Program-made: the position numbers and the translations under genes
Shown here: positions 1-9,299 of the stretch, in pieces
Numbering within the stretch: position 1 is the stretch's first letter
Layout of the letters: each line of letters begins with the position of its first letter
NCBI GenBank assembly: GCA_023380915.1
Contig: JAMCSM010000160.1
Location: 1-64,000 of the forward strand
Direction: 5' to 3'
DNA length: 64,000 nucleotides
DNA from: Actinomycetota bacterium
Lineage (GTDB): Bacteria; Actinomycetota; Humimicrobiia; Humimicrobiales; Humimicrobiaceae
Notes under the pieces: model-generated
What the model was told of the DNA's origin: nothing
The model's input: the letters and a program-made list of their open reading frames with translations, nothing else
The model's database searches: none

Positions 1-130
1 GTTCCTCTCTTTAGAGAGGAGAGCGAGCCTGAAATCAGAGCAAGCTTTGACTCGCTGGGGCAAAGCTTGCGTGTCTTGAGATACCCAGCCGTCGATCCAA
101 TAATTTTTCTATCACGAAAAAGTAGATGCT
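1..130 (+). repeat. Dispersed repeat, copy 1 (left part outside the window)
   Basis: This is one of four copies of a roughly 220-bp element (others at 22056-22275, 28331-28520 and 61996-62213). It has the GC-rich core with two strong hairpins: CCTCTCTTTAGAGAGG near position 4, and CAAGCTTTG pairing with CAAAGCTTG near 40-71. The right end, ending AGATGCT, is an AT-rich terminal inverted repeat containing ATCCAATAATTT. That end motif is the left-end type of the 22-kb copy, so the core here is flipped relative to its ends. There is no ORF, so it behaves like a non-autonomous, MITE-like element. The left boundary is not visible. Confidence 0.8.
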
Positions 131-200
131 TCCTATAAATAGTATTGTCATCATTTAAATAGCTGTATAATACAATCTGAAATATTGACTGAAAAAAATT

Positions 201-629
201 TCAGTATTTGTTTATTTCATTTAAATTCAGTTCAATATTAACAAGCTTATCTGCTTCTTTATTTTTCTCGCGGGGTATATAAAGAACCTTAAACTGCTTA
301 AATCCTGAGATTTCTTTATTAATTCTTGATGCAATATCTTTTAAGCTATCATCTTTAATCTTCCAGAAACCATTGATTTGATTGTATGCAAGACTGCTGT
401 CCGTATAAATTACGACTTCATCGGGATTGTAATTTTTTGAATTGATAAGTGATTCAAGAATTGCCAGATATTCGGCATAGTTATTTGTTTTTTCTCCGAT
501 ATATTTCGAATACTGTTCCAGTTTTTCATTATTTGAATCATAAATTATAAAACCAACAGCTGCAGGCCCCGGATTTCCTCTTGCACCGCCATCAGTATAT
601 ATTATAATTTTACCGGCTGAATTCCTCAT
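201..629 (-). CDS. rnhA: Ribonuclease HI family protein
   Basis: A 142-residue RNase H fold enzyme that should cut the RNA strand of RNA-DNA hybrids in the cytoplasm. The four acidic active-site residues are visible: D13 in YTDGGARGNPG, E53 in NYAEYLAI, D77 in YTDSSLAY, and D127 in the NKEADKL motif. The length fits the short RNase HI-like family with no extra binding domain. It is the last gene of a three-gene operon and its start overlaps the zinc-ribbon gene by 20 nt, so translation is probably coupled. This order is common in Actinobacteriota and Bacillota. The family is certain; whether it is the main cellular RNase H is not known. Confidence 0.92.
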   Translation of the reverse strand: MRNSAGKIIIYTDGGARGNPGPAAVGFIIYDSNNEKLEQYSKYIGEKTNNYAEYLAILESLINSKNYNPDEVVIYTDSSLAYNQINGFWKIKDDSLKDIASRINKEISGFKQFKVLYIPREKNKEADKLVNIELNLNEINKY

Positions 630-1371
630 TTATCAGATCAACTTCTCCCCTGTATTTTATAATCATTCTTCTGCAGGAAGGACACTTGTAAATCTCGTTT
701 AAATTACTCATCTTTACCGCCTCTGCTGCAGATATTTCCATATTGCAGGACAAGCACATTCTTTCTTTTAAAATACCAATTGCAATTCCGCTTCTTTTTT
801 CTTTAACCTCATTGTATTTTGATATCAAATTTTCAGGAATAAGCTTGATTATATTTTCTCTTTTTTTTCTGTATTTATTTAACTTTTCCTCGACCAGTCC
901 TGTATTGTTGTTTATTTCTTCCTTAAGCTTGTTAATATGAGCAGCAATTTTATCTTTTTTCTCATTTTCAAGCTTAATCATCTCGTTAATGTCATCAATC
1001 TTAATCATTATTTCCAGCAATCTATTTTCAATTTCTTCATTTATTTTTCTTAAACTTACTATTTCTTCCTGAAAACTTATTATTTCCTTTGCGCTGGTTA
1101 TTGTACCGCTTGACAACTTTTGTTCATTTTTCTTAATTTTTTCATTTTTCATACTTAACTCGTCATCAAGTTTTTTTCTCTCCCTTTCAAGTTCATTATA
1201 ATTTGCAAGAAGGTTGTTGTATTTTTCAGTGGTCTCATTTAATTCTTCCTGCCTTGCTTTAAGTTCCTCATTATTTTTCAGTTTTTCGATTTCTCTTTCG
1301 AGCAGGGAAATTTTATTATCGGAAAGTTGCAGTTTATATAAATTCAGGAGATCAAAATTTTTATCATCCAA
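610..1371 (-). CDS. Coiled-coil protein with C-terminal C4 zinc ribbon
   Basis: A 253-residue protein. About 190 residues are Lys/Glu-rich coiled coil, followed by a zinc ribbon with two CxxC pairs (CLSC and CPSC, about residues 205-232). This is the architecture of the bacterial C4-type zinc-ribbon/CT398-like family, whose members occur beside nif3 and RNase H genes. The family is thought to tether or bind nucleic-acid or secretion machinery, but no function can be read from this sequence. It overlaps the upstream nif3-like gene by 8 nt and the downstream RNase H gene by 20 nt, so the three genes are one translational unit. Confidence 0.88.
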   Translation of the reverse strand: MDDKNFDLLNLYKLQLSDNKISLLEREIEKLKNNEELKARQEELNETTEKYNNLLANYNELERERKKLDDELSMKNEKIKKNEQKLSSGTITSAKEIISFQEEIVSLRKINEEIENRLLEIMIKIDDINEMIKLENEKKDKIAAHINKLKEEINNNTGLVEEKLNKYRKKRENIIKLIPENLISKYNEVKEKRSGIAIGILKERMCLSCNMEISAAEAVKMSNLNEIYKCPSCRRMIIKYRGEVDLINEEFSR

Positions 1372-2491
1372 TTAAATACCTCCATGATGGTTCTTTATTG
1401 TTGCTTTTTAATATTTTTAAACCAAGGTTCATATCATCATTAATGTCTGTTAAAATCTTAAATATATGATTAACAGCAAAAAGTTCAGATTCTGCATGAC
1501 CCAGATCTATTATCATTTTATCTTTTTCTAAAAGCAGTAACGTATTGTGATAGCTAATTTCACCACATAAGAGAACGTCAAAATCAGAATCTGCAATGTT
1601 TTCAATAATTGAATTTATGCTTCCATTAATAACAGCTATTTTTCTTATTTTTTTATCCGCAAAGATTAAATCCTTTAAAATATACTTAAAGTTTTGTACA
1701 TTTAATTTTTCTTTTATAAAACTTAAAAAATCATTTAAATATAATGATTTCTTTAGATCACCTATTCTGCCTGTACCTCCTTCTTCAAATTTATTTTCAA
1801 GAGGAAAAATATCATAAGCCGGTTCCTCATACGGATGTACTTCTAAAACATTTTTTATTAAATTTTTTAACTTTTCAGAAGAAATAATACATTCTATCCT
1901 TGATTCATCAGCAAAAGAAAGACTCCCCTTTTTTCCAATAAATGGTTTTGAGTTTTCACCAGGTTTAAAAGTTCCAGTTCCTTTTGTTTTAAATGTACAA
2001 CAGGAATAATCTTTCCATTGTCCTCCCCCTGACAAACAAATTGTATTTCTTACCTTTTCTTCGTAATCAGTCGGCGTATAGATTGCAAACTTAAACCATT
2101 TCGTATAATTGGGAATTATACTGACAACTTTTTCCAGTTCAAGAATATCGGCAATATAATCGTTTAACCCTCCTTTCATTATGTCATAATTCGTATGGGC
2201 ACAATACACTGCTATGTTATTGGCTGCCAGTTTCAAGATTATCTGACCTGAAAAATTATCAGAAACTATGTTTTTAAGAGGTGAAAATATGAGAGGGTGA
2301 TGGGAAAATATAAGGTCGATATTTAAGCTGATTGCTTCGTTTATAACCTCACCTGTAACATCCAGTGAAATCAATAGTTTCCCCATTTCACTGTTATAAT
2401 TTCCTATTAAAAGTCCTGTATTATCCCAGCTTAATGAGTATTCCTTATGAAAATTTTTATCAAGAATTTCTGTTAATTTTCTTAGTTTCAT
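1364..2491 (-). CDS. Nif3-like dinuclear metal centre protein
   Basis: A 375-residue member of the Nif3/YqfO family (annotated in places as GTP cyclohydrolase I type 2 homolog). Metal-binding motifs are visible: FSHHPLIF near residue 65, a HTNYD motif near 99, and GHAESE near the C-terminus. The length equals the long form with a PII-like domain inserted in the middle, as in Bacillus YqfO. Members form toroidal hexamers with two metals per subunit; the physiological substrate is unsettled. It is first in an operon with the zinc-ribbon protein and RNase HI. The ATG start is followed directly by the conserved N-terminal region. Confidence 0.92.
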   Translation of the reverse strand: MKLRKLTEILDKNFHKEYSLSWDNTGLLIGNYNSEMGKLLISLDVTGEVINEAISLNIDLIFSHHPLIFSPLKNIVSDNFSGQIILKLAANNIAVYCAHTNYDIMKGGLNDYIADILELEKVVSIIPNYTKWFKFAIYTPTDYEEKVRNTICLSGGGQWKDYSCCTFKTKGTGTFKPGENSKPFIGKKGSLSFADESRIECIISSEKLKNLIKNVLEVHPYEEPAYDIFPLENKFEEGGTGRIGDLKKSLYLNDFLSFIKEKLNVQNFKYILKDLIFADKKIRKIAVINGSINSIIENIADSDFDVLLCGEISYHNTLLLLEKDKMIIDLGHAESELFAVNHIFKILTDINDDMNLGLKILKSNNKEPSWRYLIG

Positions 2492-2589
2492 AATCCGGAA
2501 AAAATTGAAGTTATTATATCAGTTAAAGATATTATCATATTTGGCTTCAAATAGAAAAAGTAAAAATTGCCGGTGATATTCTTAGGTTC

Positions 2590-2666
2590 TGGTGGGCCCA
2601 CCAGGATTCGGACCTGGGACCTCCGCATTATGAGTGCGCTGCTCTAACCAGCTGAGCTATGGGCCC
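2590..2666 (-). tRNA. tRNA with CAT anticodon (Met or Ile2)
   Basis: A 77-nt cloverleaf on the minus strand. The acceptor stem GGGCCCA pairs with the 3' end TGGGCCC-ACCA, the D-arm region is TAGCTCAGCTGGTTAGAGC, the anticodon loop is CTCATAA, and the T-arm contains GGTCCGAATCC. CCA is encoded. Anticodon CAT fits elongator Met or the lysidine-modified Ile2 tRNA; the initiator is unlikely because position 1 is paired. The flanks (2492-2589 and 2667-2939) hold no clear gene. Confidence 0.95.
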
Positions 2667-2939
2667 TTTAAAACTTTAGAAGTAAAATGCTAATTAAATA
2701 AAATACATTAAATTATTGCTTTTAGCAATTGGATATATTAATAAAAATTACTTTTTTAGTCAAATTTTTACCCCCCACATAACCTGTAGGAGATAAGCCA
2801 AAACTTGAGACCTTGGGTGGCTCTGTTCTTGACATCAAAAAGACCTGACCTGAAGCATTAGAAACCTATGTTGCTATTTCTCCTGTTAGTTGAAAACAAA
2901 TGAAGTCTTTGGATTTAAAAAAACTTTACTTTTCCATAA

Positions 2940-4091
2940 TTATTTGGTTCTTCTTCTCTTAACTATAGGATTATTTTTTAGAGCCATGCTTTCCGTTAAA
3001 ATAAGTTCAATATCACCCCTATGATTTTCTGGATCATAATATGCATTTATTATTTTTTCATGTGGCAGTCTGTTTATTCTTTCATTCATTATTTTCATGG
3101 CTTTTGAATTAATCTCTATAGCTTTGGTAACTGGCATTCTCTCAGGATTTATATCTATTCCGAAATATTCACGATAACCAGCCATTTTTAAAACATAAAG
3201 CATAGCTTCAGCCTGTTGCCATTCAATTACACCTACATTGAGGTCCTGGTCATAGTTACCTAAGGGCTGGCTGTTCCAGTGGGTATGAAATAACCTGCCC
3301 TGCCTCAGACATCTTGCTATTGCATAAGGAGCATCTTCAAATCCCATCCTGATATGGCCAATCTCTGGTTGCATGCCAAGAAGTCTATAGCCTTTTTTTA
3401 GAAGTTCTATGTTTTCTTTTGATTTAAGCCTTGATTCAATATCAAAGCATGCAAGAAGGCCATCTGTTGTAGTTCTATATATATTGTTTGGTGCCGGCTC
3501 ATACGGTTTAGGTTCAATGGCAACCGGAACACCCGGTACTTCATCCATAGCAATTGCAACTGCGTCTTCAAATCTATCCCACATGTTACAAAAATCTGTG
3601 CCAAGTGAATATGTATATCCATCAATTCCTGGCCATATTCCGGCATGATGAAGATTATTTGTTTTTACAAATTTAAGATTTCCAATCAGTATATCTATTG
3701 CCTTATCTCTGTATTTGTCTATTGGATTTGATAAAGAGCCGAATTCAAATTCTTTAGGGTAAAATATGGCAGGATAACAACTAAGCAGTTTTATTCCTGA
3801 TTCTTTTTCCAACTTTTTATATAAGTGATAGTTATCTTCATTAACTTCTGAAGGATAATGTGCTTCAATGGCCTTAACTCCATATTTTGACATCTCGTAT
3901 GCCATTTCAAGCCTTTGAGGAATATTTTTATTCTCAAGGTAAGCTTCATGAAATCTGCCTCCAGAAGGGGTAAAGTACCAGATACCAACGGATAGTTTTA
4001 AATCAAGCTTGAAGTTTTTCATGTGTTTTAGAAGTTCTTTTTTTGAGAGCCTTTTTCTCTGATAACTGGTATCAGTTATTTGATAGCTCAT
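2940..4091 (-). CDS. Xylose-isomerase-like TIM-barrel sugar isomerase/epimerase
   Basis: A 383-residue TIM-barrel protein of the AP endonuclease family 2/xylose isomerase superfamily. Motifs resembling xylose isomerase metal ligands occur in order: AIEPKPYEP (Glu), PEIGHIRMGFEDA (Glu/His), LFHTHWNSQP (His) and FGIDINPER (Asp). It probably isomerises or epimerises a ketose or aldose. It lies at the downstream end of the sugar operon after the mutarotase-like gene, which supports a catabolic role. A good AGAGGT ribosome-binding site precedes the ATG. The exact substrate cannot be read. L-rhamnose isomerase and tagatose/psicose epimerases are alternative relatives. Confidence 0.82.
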   Translation of the reverse strand: MSYQITDTSYQRKRLSKKELLKHMKNFKLDLKLSVGIWYFTPSGGRFHEAYLENKNIPQRLEMAYEMSKYGVKAIEAHYPSEVNEDNYHLYKKLEKESGIKLLSCYPAIFYPKEFEFGSLSNPIDKYRDKAIDILIGNLKFVKTNNLHHAGIWPGIDGYTYSLGTDFCNMWDRFEDAVAIAMDEVPGVPVAIEPKPYEPAPNNIYRTTTDGLLACFDIESRLKSKENIELLKKGYRLLGMQPEIGHIRMGFEDAPYAIARCLRQGRLFHTHWNSQPLGNYDQDLNVGVIEWQQAEAMLYVLKMAGYREYFGIDINPERMPVTKAIEINSKAMKIMNERINRLPHEKIINAYYDPENHRGDIELILTESMALKNNPIVKRRRTK

Positions 4092-4301
4092 ATTTACCTC
4101 TTGGGGTTTGGTTGTTGATAAATTATTTCTGATTAAAAATAATCAAAAAAACTTCACTTTCTTAGAGTTCATATTATACTTCTTTCTAGATAAAATATTT
4201 TTAAATTTAATTAAATATGATTAATGAATTTAACAATAGGAAACAAAACAGCTTAAAAAGCATTTTAATCTTTAACTTATAAATTACACAGAAATATCTC
4301 T

Positions 4302-5405
4302 TTATTTCACCTTTATTATTTCATTATTTTTATCAAAACCGCTAATCCTGCTATCAGATTCATATATGATAACCTGAAATTTTGTATTTAATTTTTGCAA
4401 AGGCTCCAGAGTCAGTTCCCTGCCAGCCTTTATCACATCATCAAGGTTATCAGGAATTGCAGACCAGGGTTCAAGTGCAATATTATAAGTACGTCCGTAA
4501 AATGGGAAATTATAATAGCCTTTGTAAACTGCCCACATCCAGATATATTTAAATATTTTGACATCCCATTTCATGCCAAAACCTATCCCCGTTTCAGGAT
4601 TTGTTATGCCATACCAGCCTTCTTTCATTTGTTCAAAGCTTACACAGAATGCTGTCTTTAACTCGGGTGTCATTACTCTGCTTAAATCTATCTCTTTTCC
4701 GCTTTTACTTTTTACGAAAGGCCAGGAAAACTTAACATCCAGAGGCAAAATACTGTTTCCGGAAAAGTCCTTATCGTATGTTCTTCCAATAGTTCCTTGC
4801 GAAAGATCTATTACGCATTTATCACTCAAAAAAGGTATCCCTATTGCAGGATGATGTCCCCAGGTAAATTTAAATTCTTCGTCACCCTCATTTATGATAG
4901 TTTCTTCAAATTCAACAACAGGTACATAGGATTTAATGGTAACTGTTTTGGTAACAAAAAAAGGTGCACGATTTAGCCTTAATGAAAACCTTATCTTTAC
5001 CTCTTCTACCGTATCTGTAATTGCCTGATAATCCCAAACCCTAAAACATGCTTCTCCGTGAAAACCCAGGGAAGAACCTTTGTAATTGGTAGGATTATTA
5101 ATATTTGGAAGAAGTTCCTGCCAGCCTCCCTCATATTCATCAAGAAAAGCACCGGTAGGATGTTCCTTGGTTAACTGATTTTTTTTGTTGGAACTTATCA
5201 TAGCAGGACTTCTCCACATGAAATCAATGTCTTTAGGTTTATAGACAAATTCAACAATATCGGTTCCTTTTTCATACATTATAATAATCCTTAAAAGTTC
5301 ATTTTCAAGCAGGATACTTCTGTAGCCCAAGTATTCGATATTATGGAATCTGCAGCCATAATTCCTGTTATGATGGTAAAGGCTTTCATATGTGTTTTTT
5401 TTCAT
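4302..5405 (-). CDS. Galactose mutarotase-fold protein (aldose 1-epimerase-like)
   Basis: A 367-residue beta-sandwich protein resembling the aldose 1-epimerase/DUF4432 family. The WGHHPAIGIP segment near residue 180 carries the expected catalytic His pair. The N-terminus (YRSILLENELLRIIIMYEKG) is the usual start of this fold. It should interconvert anomers of a sugar, or bind a sugar derivative, in the cytoplasm. It sits between a UROD-like gene and the isomerase-like gene in the ABC sugar operon. AAGGAG lies at good distance from the ATG. The substrate is unknown. Confidence 0.78.
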   Translation of the reverse strand: MKKNTYESLYHHNRNYGCRFHNIEYLGYRSILLENELLRIIIMYEKGTDIVEFVYKPKDIDFMWRSPAMISSNKKNQLTKEHPTGAFLDEYEGGWQELLPNINNPTNYKGSSLGFHGEACFRVWDYQAITDTVEEVKIRFSLRLNRAPFFVTKTVTIKSYVPVVEFEETIINEGDEEFKFTWGHHPAIGIPFLSDKCVIDLSQGTIGRTYDKDFSGNSILPLDVKFSWPFVKSKSGKEIDLSRVMTPELKTAFCVSFEQMKEGWYGITNPETGIGFGMKWDVKIFKYIWMWAVYKGYYNFPFYGRTYNIALEPWSAIPDNLDDVIKAGRELTLEPLQKLNTKFQVIIYESDSRISGFDKNNEIIKVK

Positions 5406-5436
5406 TTAAAACTCTCCTTTAAGATATTTTATGGTT

Positions 5437-6594
5437 TTAGTATTTTCCATATTCAAAGCCTGCTTCCGTAAAAGCCTTAATATTCTCATAAGACGTTTCA
5501 TCAAAGAAAAAGTCGGAAGTTGAAAGAATCCAGTTTCCTCTTGATTTTACCTTTTCAATAAGAGCTTTTACTCTTTCCTTTATTTCGGAAGGACTTGCTT
5601 TTCTCAGGAATTCAACCTGGTCTATATTGCCTCTAAGCGCCATGTCAGGTCTGATAATTTTGAGCACATCATCTAGTATTACATCACCGAAGGGTGCTCC
5701 GGTAACATAACCCCAAACATTTATTAAAAGTTTGTTGTAGAGGTGCATTATAGTCTGAGCATCCCCGCAGTTATGATATACTACAAATGCTCCATTATCA
5801 CGAATTGCTTTTGCAAACCTGTTTTCATAATCAAGAACATAGCTTTCAAAAAATTTCGGCCCCACGCCGCTGGTTGCCAGATTGCCACCAAGTTCTATGG
5901 AATCGGCACCTGCAGGTATTACATCATCAACAATATGTTTTATATTCCAGTCAAGCAAAAATTCCATCATTTCACGATAAAAACCCTCATCCATTATAGG
6001 ATCCATCATCATGTCTTCAAGTTTTCTGAACTGGTTCATGGTATTAAAAACTCCCATTATGGCAGGGTTTACAAGACCCTTATCTGCCACTGCCTTACGC
6101 GCTCTGCTAATGATACCTATATCGCAATATTTTGCAGGCGGAATATATTTTGCAAATATATCAAAATCTTTTTTTGTTTTTATTAAATATTCCTGAGGAG
6201 CAAAAACTATTAAATATTCCGAGCTTCTTTTAAAATTCTGAATTTGTCTTAGTACGCCACCCGGAGTCTTTACTGTCGTTATCCTTCTTTGGTTGTCATC
6301 ATCTCCCTCTTTTTCAATTATTACCTCCCAGTTTTCATTTGTAGCGGGAATATAATTATCCCAAAGAAGACCCATGGCAAAGAGCACATCCCACCCGAAA
6401 TAGTCGTGATATTCAACATATTTTTCGGCAAGATCAAAGTCATCCGGGCTGAGGTTTGTGTCTATTTTAGGCTTGTACTTAAACATCTCATAAACGTTGT
6501 TTGCCCATATAAAGGGTGATACAGGTACCCTATCAGCTTTCAGGCCATTAAAAGTAACAATTAGTCTTTCCCTTCCCGTCATTATTTTTGTCAT
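5437..6594 (-). CDS. Uroporphyrinogen decarboxylase-fold protein, paralogue 1
   Basis: A 385-residue member of the UROD/MtaA superfamily (COG0407). The family motif YHNCGDAQ near residue 275 gives the His-x-Cys pair that binds zinc in MtaA-type methyltransferases. The third zinc ligand Cys expected near the C-terminus is replaced in the TSDFFF region. It is therefore more likely a methyl-transfer or unknown lyase relative than a haem-pathway enzyme; no other haem gene is nearby. It lies directly downstream of the ABC permease gene and upstream of the mutarotase-like gene. It is one of three such paralogues in this operon. Confidence 0.8.
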   Translation of the reverse strand: MTKIMTGRERLIVTFNGLKADRVPVSPFIWANNVYEMFKYKPKIDTNLSPDDFDLAEKYVEYHDYFGWDVLFAMGLLWDNYIPATNENWEVIIEKEGDDDNQRRITTVKTPGGVLRQIQNFKRSSEYLIVFAPQEYLIKTKKDFDIFAKYIPPAKYCDIGIISRARKAVADKGLVNPAIMGVFNTMNQFRKLEDMMMDPIMDEGFYREMMEFLLDWNIKHIVDDVIPAGADSIELGGNLATSGVGPKFFESYVLDYENRFAKAIRDNGAFVVYHNCGDAQTIMHLYNKLLINVWGYVTGAPFGDVILDDVLKIIRPDMALRGNIDQVEFLRKASPSEIKERVKALIEKVKSRGNWILSTSDFFFDETSYENIKAFTEAGFEYGKY

Positions 6595-6624
6595 TATTTT
6601 TTTCTCCTTAAAATTATTTAATAA

Positions 6625-7617
6625 TTATGCTGCTTTTCGGCTTCTAAGACTGTCAATGGTTACAGATAAAATAACCACCATTCCGATACCGATAGTTTGA
6701 GCAGCAATAGGCAGACCAAGTATGACAAAACCATTCCTTAGCACCCCTATTATGGCTGCTCCGATAAGGCTTCCTATAATTGAACCTTTCCCGCCTGAAA
6801 GCGAAGTCCCGCCTATTATTACCGCTGCAATTATGTCAATTTCTGCTCCGGTGCCTGCAATGACTTCTGCCGTTCCAAGCCTTCCAATCATAACTATCCC
6901 GGCAAATGCCGCAAGGGCACTCGTCAAAATAAATACAAGCATTCTTACATTTTCAATCCTGATTCCAGATAACCTTGCAGCACGTTCATTTCCCCCGATT
7001 GCATATATATATCTGCCTGTTACTGAATATTTAAGAAAAACAGCACCTGCTATTGCTATTAGGGTCATTAGTATTACTGAAACAGGAATAACCCCTACCG
7101 TGCCTTGTCCCAAATAAATAATTACAGGGTTTGTAACTTTTATGTTTGCTCCCGTAGAGAATAAGTATATTATTCCCCTTGCTACGCTTAAAAAGCCGAG
7201 TGTAACTATAAATGAGTTAATATTAAGCTTGGTAACAAAAAGGCTTATTGTATATCCTATAATTGCTCCCGTACTGATACCAACAATTAGTGCAACAGGA
7301 AGGCTCATTCCAAGAGTAGTGAGAAAAAATGCTGTTACCATACCGCCAAGACCGATAACTGAACCTACGGAAAGATCCAATCCGCCGCTTATGAGGACCA
7401 TTGTCATTCCGACTGTTACAATAGCGTTTATGGATATTGCACGCAGAACATTGATAATATTTTTTGCTGTTAAGAAATAAGGGCTTAAAAAGGAAAGTAT
7501 TATGCATTCTACAATTAAGGTAATTATTATTCCAAGTATTTCAACATTTCTTAATCTTTTGAACGTCCGTTTAAATATCGAAGACTGACCAGCAATGTCT
7601 ATAGTATTGTTTGTCAT
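6625..7617 (-). CDS. Sugar ABC transporter permease (RbsC family)
   Basis: A 330-residue integral membrane protein with about eight to ten hydrophobic segments. The family signature GGLDLSVGSVIGLGGM lies near residue 80 and a cytoplasmic GGTSLSGGKGSIIGSLIGA coupling loop near 273. It forms the membrane pore of a high-affinity importer for a monosaccharide, with the ATPase encoded 36 nt upstream and the lipoprotein receptor beyond the group II intron. The start has a strong GGAGG site. No feature distinguishes which sugar is carried. Confidence 0.93.
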   Translation of the reverse strand: MTNNTIDIAGQSSIFKRTFKRLRNVEILGIIITLIVECIILSFLSPYFLTAKNIINVLRAISINAIVTVGMTMVLISGGLDLSVGSVIGLGGMVTAFFLTTLGMSLPVALIVGISTGAIIGYTISLFVTKLNINSFIVTLGFLSVARGIIYLFSTGANIKVTNPVIIYLGQGTVGVIPVSVILMTLIAIAGAVFLKYSVTGRYIYAIGGNERAARLSGIRIENVRMLVFILTSALAAFAGIVMIGRLGTAEVIAGTGAEIDIIAAVIIGGTSLSGGKGSIIGSLIGAAIIGVLRNGFVILGLPIAAQTIGIGMVVILSVTIDSLRSRKAA

Positions 7618-7653
7618 TTATTTTCTTTCCTCCTGGTTTATATAAATAAAAAT

Positions 7654-9168
7654 TTAATTTTCAGAATTGACAGCCGACAGGTACATTATTTTTTCCTGGG
7701 TTGCTTTACTTATGCTTAACTCACCTGTTATTCTGCCCAGTCTCATGACTATTATCCTGTCACTCAAACTTAGTATTTCAGGAAGCTCTGATGAAATTAA
7801 TATTATTGAAATACCTTTGGCAGCAAGTTCACTTAAAATATTATGAATTTCGGATTTTGTTCCAACATCAATACCCTGGGTTGGCTCATCTACAATTAAA
7901 ATTTTAGTATTTACAGCAAGCCATTTTGCAAACACAACTTTTTGCTGGTTACCTCCACTCAAACTTAATATCGGAGAATTTATACTTGCTGCTTTTATAT
8001 TTAAAAGCTTGATATATTTGTCTACGAGCTCTTTTTCTTTTTTTATTTTTACAAAGCCTGATTTTGCTAATCTGTATAAAACTGCCAGGCTTAAATTCTG
8101 GCTGATATTCATGGTACAAACAAATCCCTGAGCTCTCCTGTCCTCTGGAAGCATCCCAATTCCCATTCTTAAAGCATTCTTCGGACTATTTATTTTAACT
8201 TCCCTTCCCTCCAAAATTATTTTACCTTTGACATTTTTATAGGCTCCAAAAATAGCTCTTGCCACTTCACTCCTACCTGAACCTACAAGACCAGAAAATC
8301 CAAGTATTTCACCCCTTTTTAAATAAAAATTTATATTTCTGAATAAAGATGGTATTTCAAGATCCTTGACCTCAAGAATCCTTTCTCCTTTTTTTATATC
8401 TTCTGATTCTTTTTTATGGTATAGGTCTAGTTTTCTTCCTACCATCATCTTTATAATCTCGTCAATGCTTGATTCTTTTTTAATTTTTGTCCCCATATAT
8501 TCTCCATCACGGAGCACTGATATCCTTTCAGCTATTTCAAATACTTCCTCAAGAATATGTGAAATATAAATAATTGATATTCCCTCGTTTTTAAGGTTAT
8601 TTATTATTCTGAAAAGATTTTGTACTTCATTTTCTGTTAGAGATGCGGTAGGTTCATCCATAATCAGCAGCTTGGGATCCTGTGACAATGCCTTTGCAAT
8701 CTCAACTATTTGCTGATGCGAGCTGTTAAGCATTTCCACCCTATCATTAATCCTGATGTTTTTTTCTTCACCAAGCCTTGCCAGCAGATCCAAAGCTTTG
8801 CTTTTTAGTTCTCCAAAATTGGTTATAAACCCCAATGCTCTGCCTCTTAATTTACTTAAAAAAATATTTTCATATACGGAAAGAGTGGGTACCAGAGCCA
8901 GTTCCTGGTGTATAACACTTATACCCATATTAATGGCGTCTCTGGTACTGAGAGTGGTGATGGTTTTATCATCAAATTCAAAACTACCTGAAGTAGGGCT
9001 TACAATCCCGCTTAATATATTCATAAGTGTTGTCTTGCCTGCTCCGTTTTCTCCAACAATGGCATGGACTTCACCCTTTTTTATTTCGATGCATATATTA
9101 TTAAGAACAGTATTATCTCCAAATTTTTTAAGAATATTATTAGTCTTTAAAATTATATTATTTTCCAT
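7654..9168 (-). CDS. Sugar ABC transporter ATP-binding protein (RbsA/MglA type)
   Basis: A 504-residue tandem ATPase. The N-terminal half has Walker A GENGAGKTT (near residue 40), a signature-like NSSHQQ, and Walker B LLIMDEPTASL. The C-terminal half has a degenerate Walker A (GLVGSGRSEVA), signature LSGGNQQK and Walker B ILIVDEPTQG. This double-domain layout is specific to carbohydrate importers of the ribose/galactose class. It energises import through the adjacent permease. The intron now separates it from its binding-protein gene by over 2 kb. Only a weak ribosome-binding site is seen before the ATG. Confidence 0.94.
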   Translation of the reverse strand: MENNIILKTNNILKKFGDNTVLNNICIEIKKGEVHAIVGENGAGKTTLMNILSGIVSPTSGSFEFDDKTITTLSTRDAINMGISVIHQELALVPTLSVYENIFLSKLRGRALGFITNFGELKSKALDLLARLGEEKNIRINDRVEMLNSSHQQIVEIAKALSQDPKLLIMDEPTASLTENEVQNLFRIINNLKNEGISIIYISHILEEVFEIAERISVLRDGEYMGTKIKKESSIDEIIKMMVGRKLDLYHKKESEDIKKGERILEVKDLEIPSLFRNINFYLKRGEILGFSGLVGSGRSEVARAIFGAYKNVKGKIILEGREVKINSPKNALRMGIGMLPEDRRAQGFVCTMNISQNLSLAVLYRLAKSGFVKIKKEKELVDKYIKLLNIKAASINSPILSLSGGNQQKVVFAKWLAVNTKILIVDEPTQGIDVGTKSEIHNILSELAAKGISIILISSELPEILSLSDRIIVMRLGRITGELSISKATQEKIMYLSAVNSEN

Positions 9169-9299
9169 ATTTTAGTTGGTTCTTAATTTTTAATTAATTT
9201 CAAAAAAACCTTTAAAGTAATTTAAGTTTTAATTTTTAAATATTAAATATATTTTTAGATTTTTTAAAATATTCCTTTTTTAGATCATGCACACCGGAA

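Noticed and set aside
180..210. Possible terminator after the RNase H gene (CTGAAA/TTTCAG)
   Set aside because: Only a 6-bp AT-rich stem with no convincing U-run after it in the transcribed direction.
2789..2885. Coding-like stretch (reads GDKPKLETLGGSVLDIKK) between the tRNA and the isomerase-like gene
   Set aside because: Broken by stop codons, too short and no recognised family. It may be a gene remnant, but I cannot support it.
6722..7117. 131-codon plus-strand ORF opposite the sugar permease gene
   Set aside because: It is a mirror of the permease reading frame, with a biased Ile/Pro/Thr composition and no domain. The minus-strand gene is certain.
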